Below, in pieces: positions 18,327 to 26,996 of a stretch of DNA of 64,000 bases. The notes beneath the pieces were generated by a model that was given only the letters and a program-made list of their open reading frames with translations, did not search any database and was not told the DNA's origin. Position numbers and translations under genes: made by a program. Position 1 is the first letter of the stretch. Each line of letters starts with the position of its first letter. Where the stretch lies: positions 2,790,001 through 2,854,000 of the forward strand of contig NZ_AP025460.1 of the NCBI RefSeq assembly GCF_024347315.1. Direction: 5' to 3'. This DNA comes from Vibrio atlanticus (lineage in GTDB: Bacteria; Pseudomonadota; Gammaproteobacteria; Enterobacterales; Vibrionaceae).

Positions 18327-20009
18327 ATGCTTGCCAATATAAAAAAAACAGCAATAGCAACAGCAATTATTGCAACTGCTACAACAGGTTTTGCATCAGT
18401 AGCAACAGCTGCAGAGCGCAGCGAACTGACCGTTCACCCGAAAGAGTACACTACATTCGTACGTAACTTTAACCCGTACCTTGGTGCTACTAACCTACAT
18501 ACTACAACTGACTTCATGTACGAGCCTTTAGTAGTATTTAACGAAATGCACGGTAACACTCCGGTGTTCCGTCTAGCTGAAAACTTCAAAATGTCAGATG
18601 ATCTGATGAGCGTTGTTTTCGACATTCGTAAGGGTGTTAAATGGTCTGATGGAGAAACTTTCTCTGCTGATGATGTTGTTTTTTCTTTCAACCTTGTAAA
18701 AGAGAAGCCAGAGCTTGACCAATCTGGTATCAACTCTTGGGTAACTTCTGTAGAAAAACTGAACGACAACCAAGTTAAGTTCACACTAACAGAAGCAAAC
18801 TCAAACGTACCTTACGAGATTGCTAAAGTACCAGTAGTACCTAAGCACATCTGGAAAGACGTGAAAGATCCATCAACGTTTACCAATGAGAACCCAGTAG
18901 GTTCTGGTCCGTTTACAGAAATCGATACGTTTACAGCTCAGCTATACATCCAGTGTGCTAACCCGAACTACTGGGATGCAGACAACCTAGATGTTGACTG
19001 TCTACGTGTTCCACAAATTGCGAACAACGACCAGTTCTTAGGTAAAGTTGTAAACAGTGAAATGGATTGGACGTCTTCTTTCGTTCCTGATATCGATCGT
19101 ACATACGCTGCAGCAAGCCCTAAACACCACTACTGGTACCCGCCAGCAGGTACACAAGCATTCATCGTTAACTTCAAGCACCCTGATGCTGCGAAGCATG
19201 AAGCATTGAGCAACGTTGAATTCCGTCGTGCTTTCTCTATGGCTCTTGATCGCCAAACTATCATCGACATCGCATTTTACGGTGGCGGTACTGTGAACGA
19301 TTTCGCATCGGGTCTTGGCTACGCGTTTGAAGCTTGGTCTGATGAAAAAACTCACGACAAATACAAAGGCTTCAACACTTACAACGCTGAAGGCGCGAAG
19401 AAGCTTCTTGCTGACGCTGGCTTCAAAGATGTAAACAAAGATGGTTTTGTTGACACTCCATCAGGCAAATCTTTCGAACTAATGATTCAATCGCCAAACG
19501 GCTGGACTGACTTCAACAACACAGTTCAACTTGCGGTAGAGCAACTAAACGAAATCGGTATTAAAGCGAAAGCTCGTACACCTGACTTCTCTGTTTACAA
19601 CCAAGCAATGCTTGAAGGTACATACGACGTAGCATACACAAACTACTTCCACGGTGCGGATCCATACACGTACTGGAACAGTGCTTACAACTCATCACTA
19701 CAATCTGGTGATGGTATGCCTCGTTTCGCTATGCACTTCTACAAAAATGACAAGCTAGATGGTCTTCTAAACAGCTTCTACAAAACAGCTGACAAGAACG
19801 AACAGCTAGATATTGCACATGGTATCCAGCAAATTATCGCTGCAGACCAAGTGACAATCCCTGTGATGTCTGGTGCTTACATGTACCAATACAACACAAC
19901 TCGATTCACTGGTTGGTGGAACGAAGAAAATCCAAAAGGCCGTCCAAACATTTGGGCTGGTATTCCAGAGCGTCTACTTCATGTACTGGACCTAAAACCA
20001 GTTAAATAA
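18327..20009 (+). CDS. cbp: Periplasmic chitooligosaccharide-binding protein (SBP family 5)
   Basis: This 560-aa solute-binding protein of the OppA/DppA fold captures (GlcNAc)n in the periplasm. In V. cholerae (VC0620) it also keeps ChiS inactive when unloaded. A Sec signal peptide (K-rich start, then Ala/Thr-rich core to about residue 28, cleaved after ATAA) precedes the mature ELTVHPKEYT start. SBP5 features include FDIRKGVKWSDGETFSADDVVFS near 95-120. Codon use is biased toward highly expressed codons. The ribosome site AAGGA lies upstream. It is first gene of the ten-gene operon and is separated from the permease genes by two hairpins that probably set its excess over them. Confidence 0.94.
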   Translation: MLANIKKTAIATAIIATATTGFASVATAAERSELTVHPKEYTTFVRNFNPYLGATNLHTTTDFMYEPLVVFNEMHGNTPVFRLAENFKMSDDLMSVVFDIRKGVKWSDGETFSADDVVFSFNLVKEKPELDQSGINSWVTSVEKLNDNQVKFTLTEANSNVPYEIAKVPVVPKHIWKDVKDPSTFTNENPVGSGPFTEIDTFTAQLYIQCANPNYWDADNLDVDCLRVPQIANNDQFLGKVVNSEMDWTSSFVPDIDRTYAAASPKHHYWYPPAGTQAFIVNFKHPDAAKHEALSNVEFRRAFSMALDRQTIIDIAFYGGGTVNDFASGLGYAFEAWSDEKTHDKYKGFNTYNAEGAKKLLADAGFKDVNKDGFVDTPSGKSFELMIQSPNGWTDFNNTVQLAVEQLNEIGIKAKARTPDFSVYNQAMLEGTYDVAYTNYFHGADPYTYWNSAYNSSLQSGDGMPRFAMHFYKNDKLDGLLNSFYKTADKNEQLDIAHGIQQIIAADQVTIPVMSGAYMYQYNTTRFTGWWNEENPKGRPNIWAGIPERLLHVLDLKPVK

Positions 20010-20026
20010 GTAATCGTTCAATCTTT

Positions 20027-20106
20027 GCGGCGTAACTTCTTACGCCGCTTATAAAAATCCCCACACTATCAATTGAAAGTATGGCGCTAGTCGTCAGGGG
20101 ATTTTT
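20027..20106 (+). promoter_or_regulatory. Two consecutive hairpins between cbp and the permease genes
   Basis: GCGGCGTAA-CTTC-TTACGCCGC (20027-20048) is followed by AAAAATCCCC ... GGGGATTTTT (20053-20106). They resemble the stabilising/attenuating structures commonly found after binding-protein genes. The second could act as a partial terminator. Confidence 0.7.
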
Positions 20107-20178
20107 CGTTCCAAATTTCGCTAGGAGCGACCTGAATCCAGAAACAGGGAAACAATCTGGGTGAGTAAGGTGTGAGTT

Positions 20179-21165
20179 ATGGGTTATTTTTTAAGACGTT
20201 TGTCATTTTATTTTGTCGCGCTATTAGTTGCAGCGACGTTAAACTTTATTATTCCAAGAGCAATGCCTGGTGACCCAGTTACCATGATGTTTGCGAACGC
20301 TTCTGTTCAAGTTACTCCTGAGCGTATTGCGGCAATGAAAGAACTATTAGGCTTCGTTGATGGCGGCTTACTGGTTCAATACGGCGCATACATGAAGAAC
20401 ATTCTAAGCTGGGAGCTTGGTACATCAATTCAATTCTACCCACTTTCAGTAAATACACTGTTAGGTGGCGCATTCGGTTGGTCGCTATTCTTAGCAGGCA
20501 CCGCCGTTATTCTTTCTTTCTCTATTGGTTCAATCCTAGGTATTTTTGCAGCGTGGAAACGTGGCAGCAAATACGATGCCTTTGTGACTCCCGGGATGCT
20601 TATTCTACAAGCCGTTCCTCAGGTTGTTATTGCCATGCTTGCACTGTTTACCTTCGCAATCGGCTTGAAATGGTTCCCAACAGGTTACGCCTATACCGCA
20701 GGTACGATTCCAGATTGGACAAGCTGGGCATTCATTAAAGATGTCGCTTACCACGCCTTCTTACCTTTGCTATGTGCATCCATTGTTCAAATTGGTGGCT
20801 TCCTAGTAAACATGCGTAACAACATGATCAACCTGCTAGCTGAAGATTACATCACCATGGCGAAAGGCAAAGGCCTTAGCGAAAACCGAGTGGTATTCAA
20901 TTACGCAGCTCGTAACGCGATGCTACCAAGTGTGACAGCACTTTCTATGTCGCTAGGTATGGCAATCGGTGGTCAGTTAATTATCGAAATCATCTTTAAC
21001 TACCCAGGCCTTGGCAGCGTACTTTTCAACGCAATTAACGCTCGTGATTACCAAGTACTGCAAGGTCAACTGCTTATCATGACGCTATTCATGCTGTTCT
21101 TTAACCTAGTTGCAGACATGCTTTACGTTGTTCTTGACCCTCGTCTTCGTAAGGGTGGTAAATAA
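20179..21165 (+). CDS. Chitooligosaccharide ABC transporter permease 1
   Basis: This is an inner-membrane permease of the OppB/DppB family, 328 aa, corresponding by order to V. cholerae VC0619. It has the N-terminal helix typical of OppB-type subunits (LRRLSFYFVALLVAATLNFIIPR region) and a BPD_transp_1 domain from about residue 95. The EAA loop coupling to the ATPase is around DYITMAKGKGLSENRV. It forms the channel with the next gene, starting 2 nt after this stop. The 169-bp gap from cbp contains the two hairpins. Confidence 0.92.
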   Translation: MGYFLRRLSFYFVALLVAATLNFIIPRAMPGDPVTMMFANASVQVTPERIAAMKELLGFVDGGLLVQYGAYMKNILSWELGTSIQFYPLSVNTLLGGAFGWSLFLAGTAVILSFSIGSILGIFAAWKRGSKYDAFVTPGMLILQAVPQVVIAMLALFTFAIGLKWFPTGYAYTAGTIPDWTSWAFIKDVAYHAFLPLLCASIVQIGGFLVNMRNNMINLLAEDYITMAKGKGLSENRVVFNYAARNAMLPSVTALSMSLGMAIGGQLIIEIIFNYPGLGSVLFNAINARDYQVLQGQLLIMTLFMLFFNLVADMLYVVLDPRLRKGGK

Positions 21166-21167
21166 TC

Positions 21168-22193
21168 ATGAAAGATATTCTAAAACTCATTTGGCGTAAC
21201 CCGATGGCCTTAACCGGCGTCATCATCCTAAGTATTTTTATTCTTGGTGCGATTGCGGCTCCATTGATCACAAAACATGTGCCAGACAAACGTACAGGTA
21301 ATCCACACGAATACCCTGGCTTCGTGGTTAAGTCTGCACAAACTAACCCTGATGGCTGGGTTGCTCAAAACCTAGCAGACGATCGTCGTACGTTGATAAT
21401 GTCTAAGAAGGCAGACCACGTACTGGGAACAACTCGTATGGGTCGTGACGTTTGGTCACAAGTGGTATACGGCGCACGCGTATCTCTTGCTGTAGGTTTT
21501 GGTGCGGGTCTTACCGTATGTTTACTAGCAACGGTTATCGGTGTTTCCGCAGGCTACTTTGGCGGCCGTGTCGATGATGTTCTGACAGCCGCAATGAACA
21601 TCATGCTGGTTATTCCTCAATACCCATTACTGTTCGTAGTTGCAGCCTTTATCGGTGAGGCAGGGCCACTCACCATAACCTTGGTTATCGGCTTTATGTC
21701 CTGGGCTTGGGGCGCGCGTGTTGTTCGTTCCCAGACCTTAGCACTGCGTGAAAAAGAGTTTGTAAAAGCCGCTGAAGTTCTGGGTGAATCTTCATTCCGT
21801 ATTATCTTCGTAGAGATTCTTCCAAACCTTATCTCTATCGTTGGCGCGAGCTTCATCGGTTCGGTGATGTACGCAATCATGATGGAAGCAACGATTTCGT
21901 TCCTAGGTCTTGGTGACCCGAACACAATCAGCTGGGGCATCATGCTTTACAACGTTCAAACCTCTTCATCAATGCTGATTGGCGCTTGGTGGGAACTGTT
22001 GGCTCCTTGTATCGCATTGACACTACTTGTAACTGGTCTTGCTCTACTTAACTTCGCTGTCGATGAAATTGCCAACCCGCAACTGCGTTCTCACAAAGGC
22101 ATGAAGCGTTGGAAGAAATTAGCAGCACAAGACAAAGAAGAACGTGAACCTGAACTACCACCACAAAATGCACTTTGGAGCGGAGATAAATAA
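21168..22193 (+). CDS. Chitooligosaccharide ABC transporter permease 2
   Basis: This is the OppC/DppC-type permease partner, 341 aa (order equivalent of VC0618). It has an N-terminal membrane helix near residues 13-33, a periplasmic segment, then BPD_transp_1 helices from about 105 to 315. The EAA loop lies around EKEFVKAAEVLGESSFRI. A charged cytoplasmic tail (KRWKKLAAQDKEEREPE) extends past the last helix. It is 2 nt from both the previous and the next gene, consistent with tightly coupled translation of channel and ATPase subunits. Confidence 0.92.
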   Translation: MKDILKLIWRNPMALTGVIILSIFILGAIAAPLITKHVPDKRTGNPHEYPGFVVKSAQTNPDGWVAQNLADDRRTLIMSKKADHVLGTTRMGRDVWSQVVYGARVSLAVGFGAGLTVCLLATVIGVSAGYFGGRVDDVLTAAMNIMLVIPQYPLLFVVAAFIGEAGPLTITLVIGFMSWAWGARVVRSQTLALREKEFVKAAEVLGESSFRIIFVEILPNLISIVGASFIGSVMYAIMMEATISFLGLGDPNTISWGIMLYNVQTSSSMLIGAWWELLAPCIALTLLVTGLALLNFAVDEIANPQLRSHKGMKRWKKLAAQDKEEREPELPPQNALWSGDK

Positions 22194-22195
22194 TC

Positions 22196-23179
22196 ATGTC
22201 TGAACCACTAATTTCTATCCGCAATTTATGCGTGGATTACATCACAGAGTCTGGCGATGTACGTGCGTGTAACAACGTAAGTTTCGACATTGCTCCAGGT
22301 GAAGTATTCGGCCTAGCTGGTGAATCTGGCTGTGGTAAATCAACTGTTGCTTTCTCTCTTATGCGTCTGCATAAGCCGCCCGCTTACATCAGTGGTGGTG
22401 AGGTTATCTTCAATGGTGAGAACATCCTTGAATACAGTGATGACCGTATGCAAGCGTTCCGTTGGAGCGAGATGTCGATGGTATTCCAGAGTGCGATGAA
22501 CGCACTCAACCCTGTATTACCAATGGAAGAGCAGTTCTGTGACGTAATTATGCGTCACACCAACATGACTCGTGAGCAAGCTAAGCAACGCGCTGAAGGT
22601 CTACTTGAAATCGTAGATATTCACCCGAGCCGATTGAGTGACTACCCTCACCAATTCTCTGGCGGCATGCGTCAGCGCTTGGTTATTGCTATCGCTTTAG
22701 CATTGAATCCAAAGCTGATCATTATGGATGAGCCAACGACCGCACTTGATGTGGTTGTTCAACGCGAAATCCTACAAAAGATCTATGCACTAAAAGAAGA
22801 GTTTGGCTTCTCGATTCTGTTCATCACTCATGACTTGTCATTGATGGTCGAGTTCTCTGACCGTATCGGCATCATGTACTCAGGTGAGCTTATCGAAGTT
22901 GCCAATGCTCAAGATATTCTAGAAAACCCTTACCACCCTTATACCAAAGGGCTGGGAAGTTCTTTCCCTCCACTGACAGGGCCAAAGACAAAACTAGCGG
23001 GTATTCCGGGCAACCCTCTGAACTTGTTAGAAATTCCTGAAGGGTGTCGTTTCCAAGCTCGTTGTGATCGTGTACATGAAACGTGTACCAAGGTGCCAAC
23101 CAAGCTGCGTTCTATCGACCCGGGACATTTGTCTAACTGCCACCTGTACGGTGACCCAATAGTACAAAGGAAGCTATAG
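22196..23179 (+). CDS. Chitooligosaccharide ABC transporter ATPase 1 (OppD-like)
   Basis: This is a cytoplasmic ATPase energising the importer, 327 aa. Walker A is GESGCGKST near residue 41, the signature FSGGMRQR near 153, and Walker B LIIMDEPTTALD near 172, with the H-loop in FITHDLS. The C-terminal oligopeptide-transporter extension (~235-320) carries the Cys-containing region CRFQARCDRVHETC, typical of OppD/DppD proteins that bind an Fe-S cluster. It pairs with the next gene as an ATPase heterodimer; the order corresponds to VC0617. Confidence 0.93.
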   Translation: MSEPLISIRNLCVDYITESGDVRACNNVSFDIAPGEVFGLAGESGCGKSTVAFSLMRLHKPPAYISGGEVIFNGENILEYSDDRMQAFRWSEMSMVFQSAMNALNPVLPMEEQFCDVIMRHTNMTREQAKQRAEGLLEIVDIHPSRLSDYPHQFSGGMRQRLVIAIALALNPKLIIMDEPTTALDVVVQREILQKIYALKEEFGFSILFITHDLSLMVEFSDRIGIMYSGELIEVANAQDILENPYHPYTKGLGSSFPPLTGPKTKLAGIPGNPLNLLEIPEGCRFQARCDRVHETCTKVPTKLRSIDPGHLSNCHLYGDPIVQRKL

Positions 23180-23266
23180 CTTGCACGCTGATTCAGCGTG
23201 AATAACGAATAAGGCGGCTCGACCGCCGAAATGCAAGCAAAGCGAATAAGGATTCTGGAGACAATT

Positions 23267-24262
23267 ATGAGCAAAGATTTCGGTCAATTATTGGTAGAAG
23301 GCAAGAATGTCGTAAAAGACTTCCCAATAAGCAGTACCACAATTCAAACCCCAATGATGCGTGCGATTAACGACGTATCATTCAAGATGTATAAAAGTCG
23401 CGGCCTAGCTGTGGTTGGTGAGTCAGGTTCAGGCAAATCAACAACAGCAAAAATGATCGCAAAAATGTACGCGCCTTCGGGCGGTACGATCGAATACAAA
23501 GGTCGTGATATCCAAGAGATCTCAAGCAGAAAAGATCTTATGCACTACCGTGAAGGCGTGCAGATGGTATGGCAAGACCCGTTTGGTTCCCTGAACCCAA
23601 CACATAACATCTTTCACCACATAGCTCGACCATTGTTGATCCACAAAAAAGTATCTCCGGGCAACAAGAAAGAGTTACAGGAACGTGTGTACGATCTTCT
23701 AGAGCAAGTTGGCTTAGTGCCACCACAAGCAACGGCAGAAAAGTACCCTCATCAACTCTCTGGTGGTCAGCGTCAACGTGTCAACCTAGCCCGTAACATT
23801 GCAGTTGGTGCAGAAGTTGTATTAGCCGATGAACCAACATCGATGCTTGATGTATCGATTCGTGCTGGTGTTTTGAACCTGATGGAAGAAATGAAGTTTG
23901 AGAAACAAATGTCTCTACTTTACATCACCCACGATATCGCAACCGCTCGTTACATTGCTGAAGATCTTTCAGTGATGTACGTAGGACACATGGTGGAATG
24001 GGGCGATACCGATGATGTGATTGCTAACCCTCAGCATCCTTACACCCAACTGCTTGTTTCTGCGGTTCCAGATCCTAAAAAATCGATCCACGAACAACTC
24101 GCAGGCAACAAAGGTGAGATCCCTCTTTGGACACCAGTCTCAGCAGGTTGCCCATTTGCAGGCCGTTGCACTCATGCAATGGACAAGTGTAAAGAGCAGT
24201 TACCAGGGGTTACGCAGTTAGCTGATAACCACTTTGTGCGTTGTTACCTACACGAAAGTTAA
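23267..24262 (+). CDS. Chitooligosaccharide ABC transporter ATPase 2 (OppF-like)
   Basis: This is the second ATPase subunit, 331 aa. It has Walker A GESGSGKST near residue 51, signature LSGGQRQRV near 162, and Walker B VVLADEPTSMLD. A C-terminal Cys-containing extension (CPFAGRCTHAMDKC) is present. The ATG at 23267 (MSKDFGQ) follows GGAG at proper spacing. An in-frame start 36 nt earlier would add a lysine-rich leader not seen in the family. It is separated from ATPase 1 by 87 nt and followed by a hairpin before the enzyme genes. The order corresponds to VC0616. Confidence 0.92.
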   Translation: MSKDFGQLLVEGKNVVKDFPISSTTIQTPMMRAINDVSFKMYKSRGLAVVGESGSGKSTTAKMIAKMYAPSGGTIEYKGRDIQEISSRKDLMHYREGVQMVWQDPFGSLNPTHNIFHHIARPLLIHKKVSPGNKKELQERVYDLLEQVGLVPPQATAEKYPHQLSGGQRQRVNLARNIAVGAEVVLADEPTSMLDVSIRAGVLNLMEEMKFEKQMSLLYITHDIATARYIAEDLSVMYVGHMVEWGDTDDVIANPQHPYTQLLVSAVPDPKKSIHEQLAGNKGEIPLWTPVSAGCPFAGRCTHAMDKCKEQLPGVTQLADNHFVRCYLHES

Positions 24263-24274
24263 GCAATAAAACCA

Positions 24275-24298
24275 AGTTAGGGTCTGCGGGCCCTAACT
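24275..24298 (+). promoter_or_regulatory. Hairpin between transport and enzyme genes of the chb operon
   Basis: AGTTAGGG and CCCTAACT form an 8-bp stem with an 8-nt loop, 12 nt after the ATPase stop. The tail has no long T-run, so it is more likely an RNA-processing or partial-termination site than a full terminator. Confidence 0.5.
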
Positions 24299-24375
24299 AT
24301 TTGTATCCAAAACATTTTATATCCAAAACATTCAAGTACCTAGCCAATAGAAACTAGGACTGTCGGAGAATATTG

Positions 24376-26097
24376 ATGCTGTTATTGACCAACCATATTG
24401 GCTACGAATCCACGGCTCCAAAGCAGGCTATTCTGCAAACGAAGAAAGCTCGCTTATCAAGTACGACTGCACTTTTGGTGTGTGCCGACAACCATATCAC
24501 TGTCGGAAGTTTTGATGTGGTTAAACAAGGCCGCGTAGCAAATTGGCATCAAGGGCAATTCTTCACTATCGATTTCAGTTCATTCACTGAATCAGGTCGC
24601 TACTACCTACGTTTTGACAACCTACGCTCTGAAGTATTTGAGATTGGTAGCAACCTATTAATGAACCACACGTTTTCTGATGTGCTTCATTACTTTAAGT
24701 CACAACGCTGTGGCGGTAGTTTCGACAAAAAAGATCGACAAGCACAAATTATGGGCACTGACAGATACGTCGATGTTCATGGCGGTTGGTACGACGCATC
24801 AGGTGATGTAAGTAAGTATTTTAGCCACCTGTCTTATGGTAACTACCTCAACCCACAACAAATTCCAATGGTTGTTTGGAACATGCTCAAAAGCGTGCGC
24901 TTGACTAGCAATAACCCAGACTTTCCTAAATTCTCTATGACTCGTTTAGTGGAAGAAGCCCTATTCGGTGCCGATTTCTTAGTGCGTATGCAAGACGCTG
25001 ACGGATACTTTTACATGACGGTATTCGACAAGTGGAGTAAAGACATCAATCAACGTGACATCTGCGCATACGCCACTCAAGAAGGTAACAAATCAACCGA
25101 CTTGCAAGCGGGCTACCGACAAGGTGCGGGCGTTGCTATCGCCGCATTAGCTGCTGCATCTGAACTTGAAACCTCGGGCAGTTACTCGAGCCAAACTTAT
25201 CTTGAAACTGCCGTTAGCGGTTATTGGCACTTAAAAGAACATAACCTACAGTACCTAAACGATGGCGAAGAAAACATCATCGATGAATATTGTGCCCTAC
25301 TCGCTGCCAATGAACTGTACCGAGTAACAGAGGACGAGCAATACCTATCCGAAGCAAGAGTTTGGGCTAGTCGCTTGATCTCTCGTCAGCAATCCGATGA
25401 TTCAGTTACGCACTTCTGGTCGGCAAACTCTGATGGCTCTCGCCCCTATTTCCATGCTGCTGAAGCTGGCCTTCCTGCGATTGCTCTGTGCGAGTACATC
25501 GATAATGAAACTGACACTGAGTTGCAAGAACAAGCACGTGTGGTTGTTGAGCAAGCTTGTCAGTTCGAAATCAACATTACCGACAAAGTTATCAATCCAT
25601 TTGGCTACCCAAGACAGTACGTAAAGTCTGTCGATGGTGTTAAGCGCGATGCCTTCTTTGTCGCTCAACAAAACGAAACTGGCTACTGGTGGCAAGGCGA
25701 AAACGCACGTCTTGGCTCAATTGCGACCATGGCTTACCTAGTTCAACCGCACATTAAAGATAATGACCTTCAGCAGCGTCTAATCCAACTTTCACAAAAC
25801 AGCCTTGATTGGATTTTAGGATTGAATCCTTACCACATGTGCATGCTTGATGGCCACGGTCATAACAACCCAGACTATCTACCACAACTTGGTTTCTTCA
25901 ATGCCAAAGGCGGGATTTGCAATGGCATCACGGCAGGGTTCGAAGACGAACAAGACATCGCATTCAACCCACCAGCACAGAAAGACGACATGCTTCAAAA
26001 CTGGCGCTGGGGTGAACAATGGATCCCTCATGGGGCGTGGTATTTGCTAGCAACGGCTGCGCAATTCAACTTCCTAGCACAAAGTAAGGAGCAATAA
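24376..26097 (+). CDS. GH9 family glycosidase (glucosaminidase-type, cytoplasmic)
   Basis: This 573-aa GH9 enzyme has no signal peptide. It opens with an Ig-like CelD_N domain (~1-85), followed by an (alpha/alpha)6 barrel. The GH9 acidic signature is GGWYDASGDVSKY near residues 139-151, matching the usual DAGDY/H motif with catalytic-base Asp residues. Related proteins in this operon position (V. cholerae VC0615, Photobacterium GH9) were reported as glucosidase or exo-glucosaminidase, not cellulase. A cytoplasmic enzyme in a chitobiose operon fits removal of GlcN from imported, partly deacetylated oligomers. The ATG at 24376 is preferred to the adjacent TTG at 24373. The substrate is inferred. 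Confidence 0.85.
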   Translation: MLLLTNHIGYESTAPKQAILQTKKARLSSTTALLVCADNHITVGSFDVVKQGRVANWHQGQFFTIDFSSFTESGRYYLRFDNLRSEVFEIGSNLLMNHTFSDVLHYFKSQRCGGSFDKKDRQAQIMGTDRYVDVHGGWYDASGDVSKYFSHLSYGNYLNPQQIPMVVWNMLKSVRLTSNNPDFPKFSMTRLVEEALFGADFLVRMQDADGYFYMTVFDKWSKDINQRDICAYATQEGNKSTDLQAGYRQGAGVAIAALAAASELETSGSYSSQTYLETAVSGYWHLKEHNLQYLNDGEENIIDEYCALLAANELYRVTEDEQYLSEARVWASRLISRQQSDDSVTHFWSANSDGSRPYFHAAEAGLPAIALCEYIDNETDTELQEQARVVVEQACQFEINITDKVINPFGYPRQYVKSVDGVKRDAFFVAQQNETGYWWQGENARLGSIATMAYLVQPHIKDNDLQQRLIQLSQNSLDWILGLNPYHMCMLDGHGHNNPDYLPQLGFFNAKGGICNGITAGFEDEQDIAFNPPAQKDDMLQNWRWGEQWIPHGAWYLLATAAQFNFLAQSKEQ

Positions 26098-26099
26098 TC

Positions 26100-26984
26100 A
26101 TGACGCTTTACTACGTAGGTATTGATGGTGGCGGCACATCTTGCCGTGCTCGCATTCGTGATGACCAAGGCAAACTCATTGGTGAAGCGAAAAGTGGCAG
26201 TGCCAACATCCTTTTGGGTGTCGATGTTGCAATGAGTTCAATTGTTGATGCGATTACTAAAGCCGCACAACAAGGGCAACTCAACTCTAACGATTTTTCT
26301 AATATGCATGTTGGTTTGGCGCTAGCTGGTGCTGAACAGAAGTCAGCATGGCTCGACTTCATGGCACAAGCACACCCTTTCGCAAGTATGACACTCAATA
26401 CAGACGCCTATGGTGCATGTATTGGTGCACATAATGGCCAAGACGGCGCGATCATGATTGGTGGTACAGGTTCATGTGGTATCTACCTAAACAACGGCGA
26501 ACAACATGTGGTTGGCGGTCGTGAATTTCCAATTTCTGACCAAGGCGGCGGCGCAGTGATGGGCCTTCGTTTAATTCAGCAAGTTCTACTCGCTGAAGAT
26601 GGTATTCGTAACAAAACCCCACTGACTCAACATGTTATGAATCATTTCAATAATGATGTTGATGCGATCGTGGCATGGTCAAAAGGCGCGATTCCAAAGG
26701 ATTACGGTCAATTCTCACCCGTCATTTTTCAACTGGCAAATGAAGGCGATGAACTGGCTATCGAGATGCTTAAGCAGACTGCAGCCGATATCGAAATGTT
26801 TGTATTAGCACTTCATCGAAAAGGCGCTGACAAGGTGTGCTTAATGGGAAGTATCGCTGAGCGTATTCTCAACTGGCTATCACCACCTGTACAACAATGG
26901 ATCGTTAAACCTCAATTCGACGCTATTGAAGGTGCATTGATGTTTGCCGGAAAACCACAACACAACTTGTATCAACAGGCTTAG
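26100..26984 (+). CDS. N-acetylglucosamine/glucosamine kinase (BadF/BcrA ATPase family)
   Basis: This 294-aa ASKHA-fold sugar kinase makes the 6-phosphate of free GlcNAc or GlcN released inside the cell. The N-terminal phosphate-1 motif is GIDGGGTSCRARI. A GGTGS adenosine/phosphate segment lies near residue 120 (MIGGTGSCGIYL), and a Gly-rich DQGGGAVMG follows near 150. Its start is 2 nt after the GH9 stop. The V. cholerae counterpart (VC0614) has been described as a glucosamine-specific kinase (GspK), as I recall, so the preferred amino sugar is not settled by sequence. Confidence 0.88.
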   Translation: MTLYYVGIDGGGTSCRARIRDDQGKLIGEAKSGSANILLGVDVAMSSIVDAITKAAQQGQLNSNDFSNMHVGLALAGAEQKSAWLDFMAQAHPFASMTLNTDAYGACIGAHNGQDGAIMIGGTGSCGIYLNNGEQHVVGGREFPISDQGGGAVMGLRLIQQVLLAEDGIRNKTPLTQHVMNHFNNDVDAIVAWSKGAIPKDYGQFSPVIFQLANEGDELAIEMLKQTAADIEMFVLALHRKGADKVCLMGSIAERILNWLSPPVQQWIVKPQFDAIEGALMFAGKPQHNLYQQA

Positions 26985-26996
26985 CAGGGAAGTTAT

